Part shown: piece by piece, positions 1 to 8,446 of the stretch
Layout of the letters: each line of letters begins with the position of its first letter
How positions within the stretch are numbered: position 1 is the first letter of the stretch
Source of the DNA: Acinetobacter sp. Ac_5812
Lineage (GTDB): Bacteria > Pseudomonadota > Gammaproteobacteria > Pseudomonadales > Moraxellaceae
DNA length: 64,000 nt
Reading direction: 5' to 3'
Assembly: GCF_013072695.1 (NCBI RefSeq)
Contig: NZ_LXUK01000012.1
Coordinates: 546-64,545, forward strand
Notes under the pieces: generated by a model
What the model saw: only the letters and a program-made list of their open reading frames with translations
Told to the model about the DNA's origin: nothing
Database searches by the model: none
Translations under genes and position numbers: made by a program

Positions 1-1
1 T

Positions 2-2524
2 GCCAACACAGGAGCGATCACTACCAATGACATTGGTGGTACCGGTTCGAACACGATTGATGGTGCAATCAGCAATGTGAATGCAGCTTCAAAAGCAGCG
101 AAAACCACAGTGACAGCGGGTGACAATGTTGAAGTGACTTCAACAATTGATGCGAAAGATGGTCATACCAATTACGAAGTGAGGACTGCGAAAGAGGTCA
201 ACTTCGATAAAGTGACTGTCGGTAGTGTCGTTGTGGATAAGACTAGCAATACCATTGAAGGCTTGAGCAATAAAGACATCAAAGCTGGTGATTTTGCAAC
301 CAAGGGTAGAGCAGCGACTGAAGAGCAATTGAAGAGCGCAATCACGAGCAACATCACAGAGGTTGTTGATGGGAATGGCAACAAAGTCAATATTATTGAC
401 CAAGTTGTAAATAAGAACCCTGATAATAAGAACCAAGACTCATTGTTCTTAACCTACGATAAACAAGGTCAAGAAACGACAGATCGTCTGACGATTGGTC
501 AAACGGTTCAGAAGATGAATACCGATGGTATTAAATTCTTCCATACCAATGCCGATACTTCTAAAGGTGATTTGGGTGCAACCAATGACTCAAGTGCAGG
601 TGGTATCAACTCTACTGCAATTGGTGTAAATGCAATTGTTTCTACTGGCGCAGATAGTGCAGTTGCTTTAGGCCACAACAGTAAAGCTGGAGGAAAAGAG
701 TCAATTGCAATTGGTCAAGGTGCCGAGGCATCTGGATTGCAATCAATCAGTATTGGTACTGGCAACAAAGTGAAAGGTGATCACTCTGGTGCGATTGGTG
801 ATCCAACAATTGTGGATGGTGCGAACAGTTATTCTGTGGGTAACAATAACCAAGTGCTTACAGATGATACGTTTGTACTTGGTAACAATGTGACCAAAAC
901 AGTAGCTGGCTCAGTGGTGTTGGGTAATGGCTCAGCGGCAACGACAGGCGCAGGAGTTGCAGGGTATACGTTATCTGCTATCACAAGTGCAGATAAGAAA
1001 GCTATTGATAAGACAACATCAACCACAGGTGCAGTTGCAGTAGGTGATGAGACGGGTGGTATCTATCGTCAAATTACGGGTGTTGCAGCAGGTAGCGCCG
1101 ATGCTGATGCAGTGAACGTTGCTCAGTTGAAGGCTGTTGGTAATCAGGTTGTAAACACTCAAAATACATTGGTTAGTAGTTTGGGCGGCGGTGCTAAAGT
1201 TGAGGCAAATGGTGCGATCACAGGTCCTACTTATAATGTTGCTCAAGGCAAACAAACCAATGTTGGCGATGCTTTAACAGCGCTTGATAAAGCAATTGGC
1301 TCTGCCGCAACAACATCGAAAACTACAGTTTCTGATGGTCAAAATATTGTTGTGAAAAAGACCAAGAATACCGATGGTTCTGATAACTATGAGGTTGCAA
1401 CAGCAAAAGACTTAACAGTTGATTCTGTGAAAGCTGGTAATACCGTGCTCAACAATGCTGGAATCACAATTGGTAATAATGAGGTTGTATTAAGCAACAC
1501 AGGATTAACGATTAAGGATGGACCAAGTATAACGAACAAAGGTATTGATGCTGGTAAGCAACAGATAATTAATGTTAAGGCTGGTGTCAATGCAACTGAT
1601 GCAGTAAACAAAGGCCAATTGGATAGCGCAATTAGCAATGTAAATAACAATGTGAATGAGCTTGCCAGTAATGCAGTGAAATATGATGATGCTACTAAAG
1701 GCAAGATTACATTGGGTGGAGGAGCAGATGGCACCACGATTACCAATGTGAAAGATGGTACTGTTGCACAAGGTTCTAAAGATGCAGTGAATGGTGGTCA
1801 ATTGTGGAATGTTCAGAAGCAAGTTGATCAAAACTCAACTGATATTCAGAACATTAATAACAACATTAGTAACATCAACAACGGTAAGTCTGGTCTGGTT
1901 CAGCAGCAAACTGCAAATGGTGAAATTACGGTTGGTAAGGACACTGGTGGGACAAGCGTGAATATGGCTGGTAAAGATGGTGACCGTGTTGTAACAGGTG
2001 TTAAAGATGGCGCTATCAATGCAACATCTAAAGATGCGATCAATGGTTCTCAATTGAATGCAACAAACAAGAAAGTTGTAGAATTCTTGGGAGGTGGAGC
2101 TGGTTATGACAACATTACCAATAGCTTCACCAATCCAACTTACAATGTTGGAGGTAAAGATTACAACAATGTTGGCGGGGCGGTTGATGCTTTAAACAAA
2201 GCCGATCAAGCATTGGGTAGTCGAATTGATAACCTTGATAACAAACTTGAGCAAGCATTCTACTCAACCAATCAACGTATTGAAGATGTAGAGAAAAAAG
2301 CCAATGCAGGTATTGCAGCGGCAATGGCATTGGAAGCAGCGCCATATGTGGCTGGTAAATATACTTATGCAGCAGGTGCTTCTTATCATGGTGGTGAAAA
2401 TGCAGTCGGTGTAACCTTACGTAAGACTGCGGATAATGGTCGTTGGTCAATCACGGGCGGTGTAGCTGCTGCATCACAAGGTGATCCAAGTGTACGTATC
2501 GGTATCAGTGGCGTAATTGACTAA
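2..2524 (+). CDS. Trimeric autotransporter adhesin (AtaA/YadA family), 5' end outside the window
   Basis: The reading frame is open from base 2, so the gene begins upstream and only the C-terminal ~840 residues are seen. The visible part has YadA-like head repeats around 600-820 (runs such as [13 protein letters not shown] and [12 protein letters not shown]), several neck/stalk modules of the type [18 protein letters not shown] and DAINGSQLN, and a C-terminal coiled coil leading into a YadA anchor domain (about 2220-2520) ending in GVID. The family forms homotrimers, exports its own passenger through a 12-strand barrel and mediates adhesion to surfaces, matrix proteins or other cells. The next gene is the anchor partner tpgA, as in the Acinetobacter ataA-tpgA operon. 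The ligand cannot be read from this fragment. Confidence 0.93.
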   Translation, partial: ANTGAITTNDIGGTGSNTIDGAISNVNAASKAAKTTVTAGDNVEVTSTIDAKDGHTNYEVRTAKEVNFDKVTVGSVVVDKTSNTIEGLSNKDIKAGDFATKGRAATEEQLKSAITSNITEVVDGNGNKVNIIDQVVNKNPDNKNQDSLFLTYDKQGQETTDRLTIGQTVQKMNTDGIKFFHTNADTSKGDLGATNDSSAGGINSTAIGVNAIVSTGADSAVALGHNSKAGGKESIAIGQGAEASGLQSISIGTGNKVKGDHSGAIGDPTIVDGANSYSVGNNNQVLTDDTFVLGNNVTKTVAGSVVLGNGSAATTGAGVAGYTLSAITSADKKAIDKTTSTTGAVAVGDETGGIYRQITGVAAGSADADAVNVAQLKAVGNQVVNTQNTLVSSLGGGAKVEANGAITGPTYNVAQGKQTNVGDALTALDKAIGSAATTSKTTVSDGQNIVVKKTKNTDGSDNYEVATAKDLTVDSVKAGNTVLNNAGITIGNNEVVLSNTGLTIKDGPSITNKGIDAGKQQIINVKAGVNATDAVNKGQLDSAISNVNNNVNELASNAVKYDDATKGKITLGGGADGTTITNVKDGTVAQGSKDAVNGGQLWNVQKQVDQNSTDIQNINNNISNINNGKSGLVQQQTANGEITVGKDTGGTSVNMAGKDGDRVVTGVKDGAINATSKDAINGSQLNATNKKVVEFLGGGAGYDNITNSFTNPTYNVGGKDYNNVGGAVDALNKADQALGSRIDNLDNKLEQAFYSTNQRIEDVEKKANAGIAAAMALEAAPYVAGKYTYAAGASYHGGENAVGVTLRKTADNGRWSITGGVAAASQGDPSVRIGISGVID

Positions 2525-2589
2525 GGGACTCGTTATGTAGGAGAGCCCTTAGGCTCTCCTCATCTCCAATAGATAAAGAGAGTTAAAAT

Positions 2590-3381
2590 ATGAAAAATAT
2601 GATAAAAGCATTGGTTATCGGGATCACATCTTCTTTTGCAATGGCGACATTTGCAGCAGATGATGAAGTTGTTGTTCAACAAGAGGAAATCAAATTTCCA
2701 GTAGTTGAAAAGAGCTATCTCAAGCAAGTACAACGTTATGAATACGATAATGTTGCTCGTTTAGGAACAGGTTTAACCAAAGACCAAATCCGACATGTAT
2801 TGGGAAACCCTCAATTTAGTGAAGGTCTGTTCTTTGTTAAAACTTGGAACTATGTATTAGATGTTCGTCAGCCGAATAGCCAAGATTATTTACGTTGTCA
2901 GTTGCGTGTAGACTTTGACAAGCAAGCATTATCAGAACGCTTGTCGTGGAAAGGCGAGGCCTGTGAAGGTTTAATGGCTTGGGGAGCTAATAATCAAGTT
3001 CCAGCAGATACCAATTTAAATAGTCTACGTTCATCAAGTGTATTTTTTGCATTTGATCGTTCAAATGCCAATGCAATTGAACAGGGGCCTAGTTTAGTGG
3101 CGGCAATTGCACAACGGATCAAACAAGCGCCAGCGAATAGTCCTGTAATTGTTGCTGGCTTTGCAGACCCTTTGGGTAAATTTGCCTATAACCATCAGTT
3201 ATCAGCACAACGTGCCAATACCGTTGCTAAGCTGTTGGTCAATGAAGGTGTTGATGCGAATCGCATTCAAATTCAAGCCAATAGCCAAACGGATCTATAC
3301 CAGCAATGTGCTGGACATAAGGCAAATAGCCAACTTGTAGGCTGCTTAGCTCCAAATCGACGTGTAAATATAAGCTGGTAA
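2590..3381 (+). CDS. tpgA: TpgA: peptidoglycan-associated partner of the trimeric autotransporter
   Basis: A 263-residue envelope protein 65 bases after the adhesin, probably in the same operon. It starts with a signal peptide (cleavage near residue 22, TFA-A). Residues ~55-125 resemble the SmpA/OmlA (BamE-like) fold, and residues ~147-263 are an OmpA-C domain with the usual peptidoglycan contacts (Asp193 in FADPLG, Arg208 in LSAQRAN, and the NRRV ending). In Acinetobacter sp. Tol 5 TpgA ties AtaA in the outer membrane to peptidoglycan; the same role is inferred here from domain order and position. Four Cys residues (103, 125, 240, 252) could form disulfides. Confidence 0.88.
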   Translation: MKNMIKALVIGITSSFAMATFAADDEVVVQQEEIKFPVVEKSYLKQVQRYEYDNVARLGTGLTKDQIRHVLGNPQFSEGLFFVKTWNYVLDVRQPNSQDYLRCQLRVDFDKQALSERLSWKGEACEGLMAWGANNQVPADTNLNSLRSSSVFFAFDRSNANAIEQGPSLVAAIAQRIKQAPANSPVIVAGFADPLGKFAYNHQLSAQRANTVAKLLVNEGVDANRIQIQANSQTDLYQQCAGHKANSQLVGCLAPNRRVNISW

Positions 3382-3399
3382 ATTTATTCAATAAGAAAT

Positions 3400-3424
3400 G
3401 GCTGCTTAAGGGTGGCCTTTTTTA
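3400..3424 (+). terminator. Rho-independent terminator after tpgA
   Basis: An 18-base hairpin built partly of G-T pairs (GGCTGCTT / GGGTGGCC arms) is followed by TTTTTTATT, 18 bases past the tpgA stop. It would end the adhesin operon. Confidence 0.6.
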
Positions 3425-3800
3425 TTCCCGAATCATACCTGATGGTAAAAATTTCTCCTTAATTTGAGTGGTGTTCAGTACTTTGCTATTAGTGGTATTA
3501 ATATTTGTCTATTTTTAAATCTTTTTTATTGTTTTTAATCTATTGATTTTATGTTATTTTTAATTTTCAGGTTTTATTTTGCATAAAAAATAATTTTCGT
3601 GAACTGTCTGACAATTTATTTTCGGTTTGTTTAAAAAGTGATCTAATATGCGCCGCATGAAATAACATTTTCAGATGTCAATTTCATGTATTTAAATAAT
3701 TAGATTGAATATTTGTGGGGTAAGTAACGAGAGTGGTTTCACTTCTTGGCTTGATAAAAATATTCAAATTTTTTAAAGCAGTTTTATAGAGGGAAAAACA
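3425..3800. other. Intergenic stretch, promoter region of the small gene at 3801
   Basis: Very AT-rich DNA with no ORF that has a ribosome site and no clear repeat. The GAGGG at 3789-3793 serves the gene starting at 3801. No structured RNA family is recognised. Confidence 0.4.
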
Positions 3801-4001
3801 ATGTTGGATTCTAAAGAACTTATTGTACTTGATCAGATACTTGTCCTCACCAAAGAAGGCAAAAATGATTTAGTTTATGAAAATGACACATTATTAAAAG
3901 TAAAGATGATCTCGAATCAACATATTGTGGTCGAAGATGATCAACAGACCAATTTTTTATTAAAGCGACAAGATGAAAATGTAGTTTGGTCGTTTATTTA
4001 A
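3801..4001 (+). CDS. Small protein of unknown function (66 aa)
   Basis: The frame has a good ribosome site (AGAGGG seven bases before the ATG), ordinary codon use and no overlap with any other gene. The product is acidic and soluble, lacks a signal peptide or membrane segment, and reads like a small beta-rich domain (alternating hydrophobic residues in VYENDTLLKVKMI and HIVVEDD). No family is recognised. It stands alone between the tpgA terminator and the next gene, so context gives no function. A short conserved Acinetobacter protein is the likeliest explanation; a chance ORF remains possible. Confidence 0.5.
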   Translation: MLDSKELIVLDQILVLTKEGKNDLVYENDTLLKVKMISNQHIVVEDDQQTNFLLKRQDENVVWSFI

Positions 4002-4231
4002 GCCGAGAAGAATAGCATCTGAGTCGAACAAGTTGGTCATAAAACTTTGCTATTCAATGGCTTATTTTTTTGTGTAATTCTGTGATTTGGATGTTTATTC
4101 TCATATAACGAGTATTTTTTTGTATTTTGACTCAATTGACACCATCCAAAGAAAAGCAGTCAATTCTATTTGTATGTTTTATCCTTAATTTGAATAAAAC
4201 TATTGGGAAATAGCTAAGGATGGAACAGGCG

Positions 4232-5470
4232 ATGCAAAATAATAAATTCACGACATTTTTGAGGCCTTTCGCTGTGTCATGTATCTTGGCATCATCATTT
4301 GGGGTGATAAGTCCAAGTTATGCTGCACCCGAAGGGAAACTAGACTTAACGCTTTCTCCGCATTCACAAAATAAAGTTAAGCAATTATTAAACGATCCCA
4401 AAACTTGGCAACAGATTCCTAAACAAGTCACTTTATGCGTGTTTTCTCCGAATGGTGAGCATAGTGAAGCATTTGAGCAAGCAACTAGTTACATCACAGA
4501 AATTCCAAGTATTGTCCGTGTAGCCAAACAGTTTGGTGTGAATATGAACGTGACACGTCCTTCACATTTACAATTCAAATTAGACTTTGATTACCCAAAA
4601 TTGAAAAAGCAAGCATCGACTGTGGTCAATCTCAAGGTCTATACCAATGAAGCTGTATTAACTGAAGATTTCCGTAGTAAACGTTGTGATGGGGCTGGAA
4701 TTAGTAACCTACGCGCAAAACAGTTTAATAAGTTTGTGGGCAGTGTCGATGCGATTGGTGCATTACAAACCTATAAGCAGCTCAGTTCAGTGATTCAGGT
4801 TTTGGCTAATCCAAAATTTGATGAAAAGATGACAAATAATGATTATGAAGTGGTTGGAATTGTGCCGTTAGGTGCAGCCTATATCATGGTGACTGATCGT
4901 AATATTAATACTTTAGCTAAAGCCGCAGGTAAGAAAGTTGCCGTTTTCCAATTTGATGAAACTCAAAAAAAATTGGTACAAAATGTGGGGGCACAACCGG
5001 TCTCTGTTGATTTGGTGACAGTAGGTGGTAAATTTAATAATAAAGAAGTTGATATCATGGCGGGACCAGCCATTTTATTTGAGCCGCTTGAGTTACAAAA
5101 GGGTATGACTGATAAAGCAGGTAAGGCCGTTGGTGGAATTATTAAATTTCCTGTGATTCAGGTGACAGGGACGCTGATTATGCACCGTAATAAGTTTCCA
5201 GCAGGCATGGGATCGATTGCACGTGAAGTCATTTCTAAGCAGTTAAATCCTGCATTTGAATTTGTCGATAAGATTGAAGCAAAAATTCCTGATAAATTTT
5301 GGTTGAAATTGAATGAAAGCGACAAACCTGGTTATGTTCGATTGATGCGTGAAGCGCGGATTCAAATGACCAAAGAAGGTTTTTACGACAAAGATATGAT
5401 GAAGTTGTTGAAACAGGTACGCTGCTCACAAGACCCAAGCAATTATGAATGTGCTTTGAAAGATGAGTAG
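4232..5470 (+). CDS. Putative periplasmic solute-binding protein (DUF6091-like)
   Basis: A 412-residue protein with a signal peptide ending near PSYAA. The mature part reads like a two-lobed periplasmic binding protein of the TRAP DctP type (motifs such as GIVPLGAAYIMVTDRNI, KVAVFQFDE and DIMAGPAILFEPLELQKG), and four Cys residues could pair. Two in-frame ATGs exist, at 4220 and 4232. The first has its AAGG directly against it, so the second, with AGGATGGA upstream, is preferred. No TRAP or ABC membrane subunits lie nearby, so it may be an orphan binding or signalling protein. The ligand is unknown. Confidence 0.6.
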   Translation: MQNNKFTTFLRPFAVSCILASSFGVISPSYAAPEGKLDLTLSPHSQNKVKQLLNDPKTWQQIPKQVTLCVFSPNGEHSEAFEQATSYITEIPSIVRVAKQFGVNMNVTRPSHLQFKLDFDYPKLKKQASTVVNLKVYTNEAVLTEDFRSKRCDGAGISNLRAKQFNKFVGSVDAIGALQTYKQLSSVIQVLANPKFDEKMTNNDYEVVGIVPLGAAYIMVTDRNINTLAKAAGKKVAVFQFDETQKKLVQNVGAQPVSVDLVTVGGKFNNKEVDIMAGPAILFEPLELQKGMTDKAGKAVGGIIKFPVIQVTGTLIMHRNKFPAGMGSIAREVISKQLNPAFEFVDKIEAKIPDKFWLKLNESDKPGYVRLMREARIQMTKEGFYDKDMMKLLKQVRCSQDPSNYECALKDE

Positions 5471-5493
5471 TTTAGTTTAAACCATTCAGCTTA

Positions 5494-5514
5494 AGCCACC
5501 TTCGGGTGGTTTTT
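5494..5514 (+). terminator. Terminator after the solute-binding protein gene
   Basis: Hairpin CCACC-TTCG-GGTGG with a stable UUCG loop, followed by five T. Confidence 0.85.
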
Positions 5515-5691
5515 ATGTAGATAAAATTACTTGTAGAGGACGTATAAATATTCTTAATGGGTGAAAATTAGGGGGAATGGTGTTGGGTTTGTTACTAGAG
5601 AGGTTTAAAAGGAGTCTGCTTTAAACAGTAGAAAATCAAATTGGATTTTTTTATAACGATTTAATTTAATTATTATTTGTTTTAAAAATAA

Positions 5692-5870
5692 ATACTCCAG
5701 AAGTGCCGCTGCATGGTCGTTACCCTGAACCCGATGAGTTCAAGGTGGAGGTGACGCATACTTAATGGGTTTCCTACTCGAGGCAGGCATACACTCAAAA
5801 TACACAGAACACATCCATAAATTTAAGTATCGGCAGGGGAATAGACGTACTGGCGAACACCCTAGAGATG
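5692..5870 (-). ncRNA. ssrS: 6S RNA, copy 1 (most diverged)
   Basis: 6S RNA mimics an open promoter, binds sigma-70 RNA polymerase and lowers housekeeping transcription in stationary phase. Read on the minus strand, the sequence starts ATCTCTAGGGTGTTCGCCAG and ends GCAGCGGCACTTCTGGAGT; these ends can pair over about a dozen positions as the closing stem. Inside are the 6S landmarks CCCCTGCCG (E. coli CCCTGAGCCG) and a hairpin built from CACCTTGAACTC and GTTCAGGGTAA. Length is about 179 nt, typical of gamma-proteobacterial 6S RNA. It is the last of three tandem copies and has diverged most. Ends are estimated from the -10 box and the closing stem. Confidence 0.82.
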
Positions 5871-5876
5871 TTTCCT

Positions 5877-5904
5877 ATTATAGTTAAATCAACAACGACC
5901 ACAA
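5877..5904 (-). promoter_or_regulatory. Sigma-70 promoter of 6S RNA copy 1
   Basis: On the minus strand: -35 TTGTGG (5899-5904), a 16-base spacer, and a perfect -10 TATAAT (5877-5882), placing +1 near 5870. Confidence 0.75.
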
Positions 5905-6011
5905 GAGTTAAATATTGTGATTTGTATGTTTTACTAACAATTAGAAAATTAAGTTTAATAAGATTATAAAATCTAAAAACAGGATAAATCGTTATTTGAA
6001 ATAAAATATGG

Positions 6012-6196
6012 GTCTCCAAAATGCCGCTGCATGTCTTTACCCTTGAACACTAAGGTTCAAGGTGGAGAGCGCTGTATATTATCTGGGTTTCCTACTCAGG
6101 GTAGGCATACACGCTAAATATTCAGAAACGCTTTCCGATTAAGAAGGATATCACGGCTCAGGGGAATCAGACCGGCTGGCGTACACCTCAGAGATG
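6012..6196 (-). ncRNA. ssrS: 6S RNA, copy 2
   Basis: The second tandem 6S RNA gene, about 185 nt. Over about 158 bases (6024-6181) it differs from copy 3 by a single base (6081 A against 6411 G), at an exact offset of 330 bases. The outer arms differ from copy 3 yet still pair with each other (TCTCTGAGGTGT with GCATTTTGGAGA), so the closing stem is kept. Contains GATTCCCCTGAGCCGTGATA and ACCTTGAACCTTAGTGTTCA, which match conserved 6S segments. Confidence 0.88.
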
Positions 6197-6202
6197 TTTC
6201 TA

Positions 6203-6230
6203 ATTATAGTGAAATTAGGGACTGTCGCAA
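6203..6230 (-). promoter_or_regulatory. Sigma-70 promoter of 6S RNA copy 2
   Basis: Minus strand: -35 TTGCGA (6225-6230), 16-base spacer, -10 TATAAT (6203-6208). Confidence 0.78.
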
Positions 6231-6339
6231 GGGGAGAAAATAGAGAGATTTGTAAGTTTAAGTTTACAGTTAAGATGTTAAATAGAAGTGAATGAATTGA
6301 AAAATATAATAAATAAATCGATTTTTTAATCAAGAAAAT

Positions 6340-6526
6340 AATCTCCAGAAGTACCGCTGCATGTCTTTACCCTTGAACACTAAGGTTCAAGGTGGAGAGC
6401 GCTGTATATTGTCTGGGTTTCCTACTCAGGGTAGGCATACACGCTAAATATTCAGAAACGCTTTCCGATTAAGAAGGATATCACGGCTCAGGGGAATCAG
6501 ACCGGCTGGCGAGTACTCCAGAGATG
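6340..6526 (-). ncRNA. ssrS: 6S RNA, copy 3 (nearest zapA)
   Basis: The first copy in the direction of transcription, about 187 nt. It begins ATCTCTGGAGTACTCGCCAG and ends TACTTCTGGAGAT, and the two ends pair. The position downstream of zapA, with ygfB, pepP, ubiH and ubiI facing away, is the conserved location of ssrS in E. coli and many gamma-proteobacteria, which supports the call independently of sequence. The terminator between zapA and this gene makes it an independent unit. Confidence 0.9.
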
Positions 6527-6532
6527 GATTGC

Positions 6533-6560
6533 ATTATAGTGAACTCTGACGATGTTGCAA
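6533..6560 (-). promoter_or_regulatory. Sigma-70 promoter of 6S RNA copy 3
   Basis: Minus strand: -35 TTGCAA (6555-6560), 16-base spacer, -10 TATAAT (6533-6538). Confidence 0.8.
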
Positions 6561-6800
6561 GGACTCCACTAATATTATTTGTAAGTATAGCTTAACAATA
6601 TGTAAGCTTATGTTTAGGTCTTTCATGCATGAAAAGAGGCAGATTATTCATTTTTTTCTGAATAATATTTAAAAAATAAATATATGAATTGACTTTATGC
6701 TAGTACTTTAATTGAGGTCAAAAGACAGAGAAGTGATAAAAATTACAATTGGAGTAAGATAAAAAGGAGAAATTATTTTTGTGTCAAAGCTTGTTTAATA

Positions 6801-6833
6801 AAAAAGCCTGAAATTTGTATTTCAGGCTTTTTT
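6801..6833 (-). terminator. Terminator of the zapA operon
   Basis: A 13-base stem (AAAAAGCCTGAAA / TTTCAGGCTTTTT) directly after the zapA stop. It ends in T on the minus strand and separates zapA from the 6S genes. Confidence 0.9.
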
Positions 6834-6836
6834 CAT

Positions 6837-7121
6837 TCAGATACTTTGTTCAACATCTTCTAGAATAGTTTCTAAAAGCCGTTCACAATGGGCGTACTGT
6901 TGCAAAGATTTATTTAAGCTAAACACTTCTTGTGCCATTTGTAACGCAACCATAATCACAAGCTTATTATGTTCAACTCGTGGGGCACTACGACGCATGT
7001 CATGGAATTTTTGATTAAGTAGCTCTGCGGCACGCTCTAACTCTTCACGTTTTTCTTCTGTCGTATTAAGACGGAAAGTCTGTTCAATTAAGCGAAGTTC
7101 GACAACGATTGGTTCACTCAT
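6837..7121 (-). CDS. zapA: Cell division protein ZapA
   Basis: A 94-residue protein with the ZapA layout: N-terminal globular part (VELRLIEQTFRLNTTEEKREEL, then LNQKFHDMR) and a C-terminal helix that forms the coiled-coil dimer (KLVIMVALQMAQEVFSL). ZapA binds FtsZ and bundles its protofilaments at midcell. It starts two bases after the stop of the coiled-coil gene at 7124, so the two are co-transcribed. The neighbouring 6S RNA is the usual partner locus. Full length for the family. Confidence 0.92.
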   Translation of the reverse strand: MSEPIVVELRLIEQTFRLNTTEEKREELERAAELLNQKFHDMRRSAPRVEHNKLVIMVALQMAQEVFSLNKSLQQYAHCERLLETILEDVEQSI

Positions 7122-7123
7122 GA

Positions 7124-7678
7124 TCAGATCTCCTCTTGGGTTTCAGCATTTGGGTGTGCAAGCTGCTGAATTTCTTGTGCGTGCTGATCCTGTGCTGTGC
7201 CTAAAATTGAAAGGCGCTGAATAATAGCTTCGACTTTAGATTTTGCTAGCTCATTTTTTTGTAATAAGCGATCACGATCCTGTTGTAAATCTTGAATCTC
7301 TTGCTGACTATGGCGTTGTTGTGCTTGTAATTTTTCTTTATTGACACGTAGGTCATTACGCTCAGCCAAGATTTCTTGGAAGCGATTTTTCAAATCAGTG
7401 GTGCTTTTCTCTAAGCGGCTATAACGTTCCGCTAAAGTTGTTGCATCTTGATTCAGTTGTTTAAATTGATCTTGTAACTGAGTCAGTTGTTCAGTTAAGT
7501 TATCAACTTCTTCCTGCTTTTGCGTGATGATGCTATTTTTCTGCACAATTTGTGCATGTTGGTCCGTTTCAGCTAATTGCTTAGCTTCGGTGAGCGAAGT
7601 ATTTTCTCGCTCTAAGTGATGTAAGCGTGTTTTTAAAACACCAATATGCGCTTGTAGACGCTGTAATTGTTCTAACAT
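7124..7678 (-). CDS. Coiled-coil protein upstream of zapA, ZapB-like in character
   Basis: Almost the whole 184-residue product is heptad-rich coiled coil (LEQLQRLQAHIGVLKTRL onward to about residue 155), with a short polar tail. No enzymatic motif is seen. The ATG at 7676-7678 is chosen; an upstream TTG at 7700-7702 would add eight residues but has no better ribosome site. Short coiled-coil proteins next to zapA are common in related genomes and are often thought to act at the division septum, but sequence alone does not prove that here. The start region faces the ygfB start, so the two units share a divergent promoter region. Confidence 0.7.
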   Translation of the reverse strand: MLEQLQRLQAHIGVLKTRLHHLERENTSLTEAKQLAETDQHAQIVQKNSIITQKQEEVDNLTEQLTQLQDQFKQLNQDATTLAERYSRLEKSTTDLKNRFQEILAERNDLRVNKEKLQAQQRHSQQEIQDLQQDRDRLLQKNELAKSKVEAIIQRLSILGTAQDQHAQEIQQLAHPNAETQEEI

Positions 7679-7744
7679 AACGAAGGTCGCACAGAGTTGC
7701 AATCAAAGGTAATATATACAGCAGTATAGAGGTTGGATAAACGA

Positions 7745-8377
7745 ATGCAAGACGATATTTCAGGTTGGACAGAATGGAATGCTCATTTTGATGGGATTGA
7801 AGAAATTTCAAGCCCAAGTGAGTTACACGGTTTACTAACTGGTATAGTTTGTGTGACACAAGCGCCGACTGAAGATGAATGGTCACAAATCTTAAACACC
7901 CTGAATGTGCCTGCTTTACAGCCAGAAGCATTGCAAAGTTTAACCGATGAAGCAGAAGATGTGGCACATGCTTTATCGGATGATGAATTAGATTATTTAC
8001 CGATGCTCCCAGATGACAACCATTTGCTCGCTGATCGTGTTCAAGCATTGGCGGATTGGTGTGCAGGCGTGGTACTCGGTTTTGGTTTGGCTTCTGGTCA
8101 TATTCGTGCAGAAGAGCAAGAGTTGATTGAGCATTTACAAGATGTTGCAGCCGTCGAGTTTGAAGATTCGGATAATGATGAAGAGGGTGAAGAAAGCTAT
8201 CAGGAACTGTATGAGTTTGTACGTTTAATTCCTGTGAGCTTGTCGATTGGCCGTACAAAGATTCCTGTAGCTGAAAGTTCATTATTGCAAAACTTTCATG
8301 CCAAAAGCAGAAATCAGGACGATGCGGTTGACCCACAAACTGTAGTCGAAATGTTTACCCCACATCGTCCGAGTTAA
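7745..8377 (+). CDS. ygfB: YgfB family protein (UPF0149)
   Basis: A 210-residue acidic, mostly helical protein with the UPF0149 hallmarks: SPSELHGLLTGIVC near the N-terminus, LADWCAGVVLGFGLASG in the middle and YELYEFVRLIPVSL-like sequence (LYEFVRLIPVSL) near the end. The ATG at 7745 is preferred over the TTG at 7733 because GAGG lies 12 bases before it. The biochemical role is not settled; in Pseudomonas aeruginosa YgfB affects expression of the amidase AmpDh3 and beta-lactam resistance. It heads the conserved ygfB-pepP-ubiH-ubiI row. Confidence 0.85.
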   Translation: MQDDISGWTEWNAHFDGIEEISSPSELHGLLTGIVCVTQAPTEDEWSQILNTLNVPALQPEALQSLTDEAEDVAHALSDDELDYLPMLPDDNHLLADRVQALADWCAGVVLGFGLASGHIRAEEQELIEHLQDVAAVEFEDSDNDEEGEESYQELYEFVRLIPVSLSIGRTKIPVAESSLLQNFHAKSRNQDDAVDPQTVVEMFTPHRPS

Positions 8378-8446
8378 CTCGGGCGGTGCCTTAACACCTT
8401 ATAAATAACGATACTTACAATCATTCATCTTCATCAGAAGGACTAT

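Noticed and set aside
5795..6333. ORFs on the minus strand at 5795-6019 and 6151-6333
   Set aside because: They lie over or between the 6S RNA genes, lack ribosome sites and resemble no protein; the repeated sequence there is RNA.
5692..6530. Three spaced repeats that first looked like a CRISPR or tandem-repeat array
   Set aside because: Units are ~180 bases with promoters and pairing ends, far too long for CRISPR; they match 6S RNA.
7581..8336. Long minus-strand ORF (251 codons)
   Set aside because: It is antisense to ygfB and overlaps the coiled-coil gene; it resembles no protein family.
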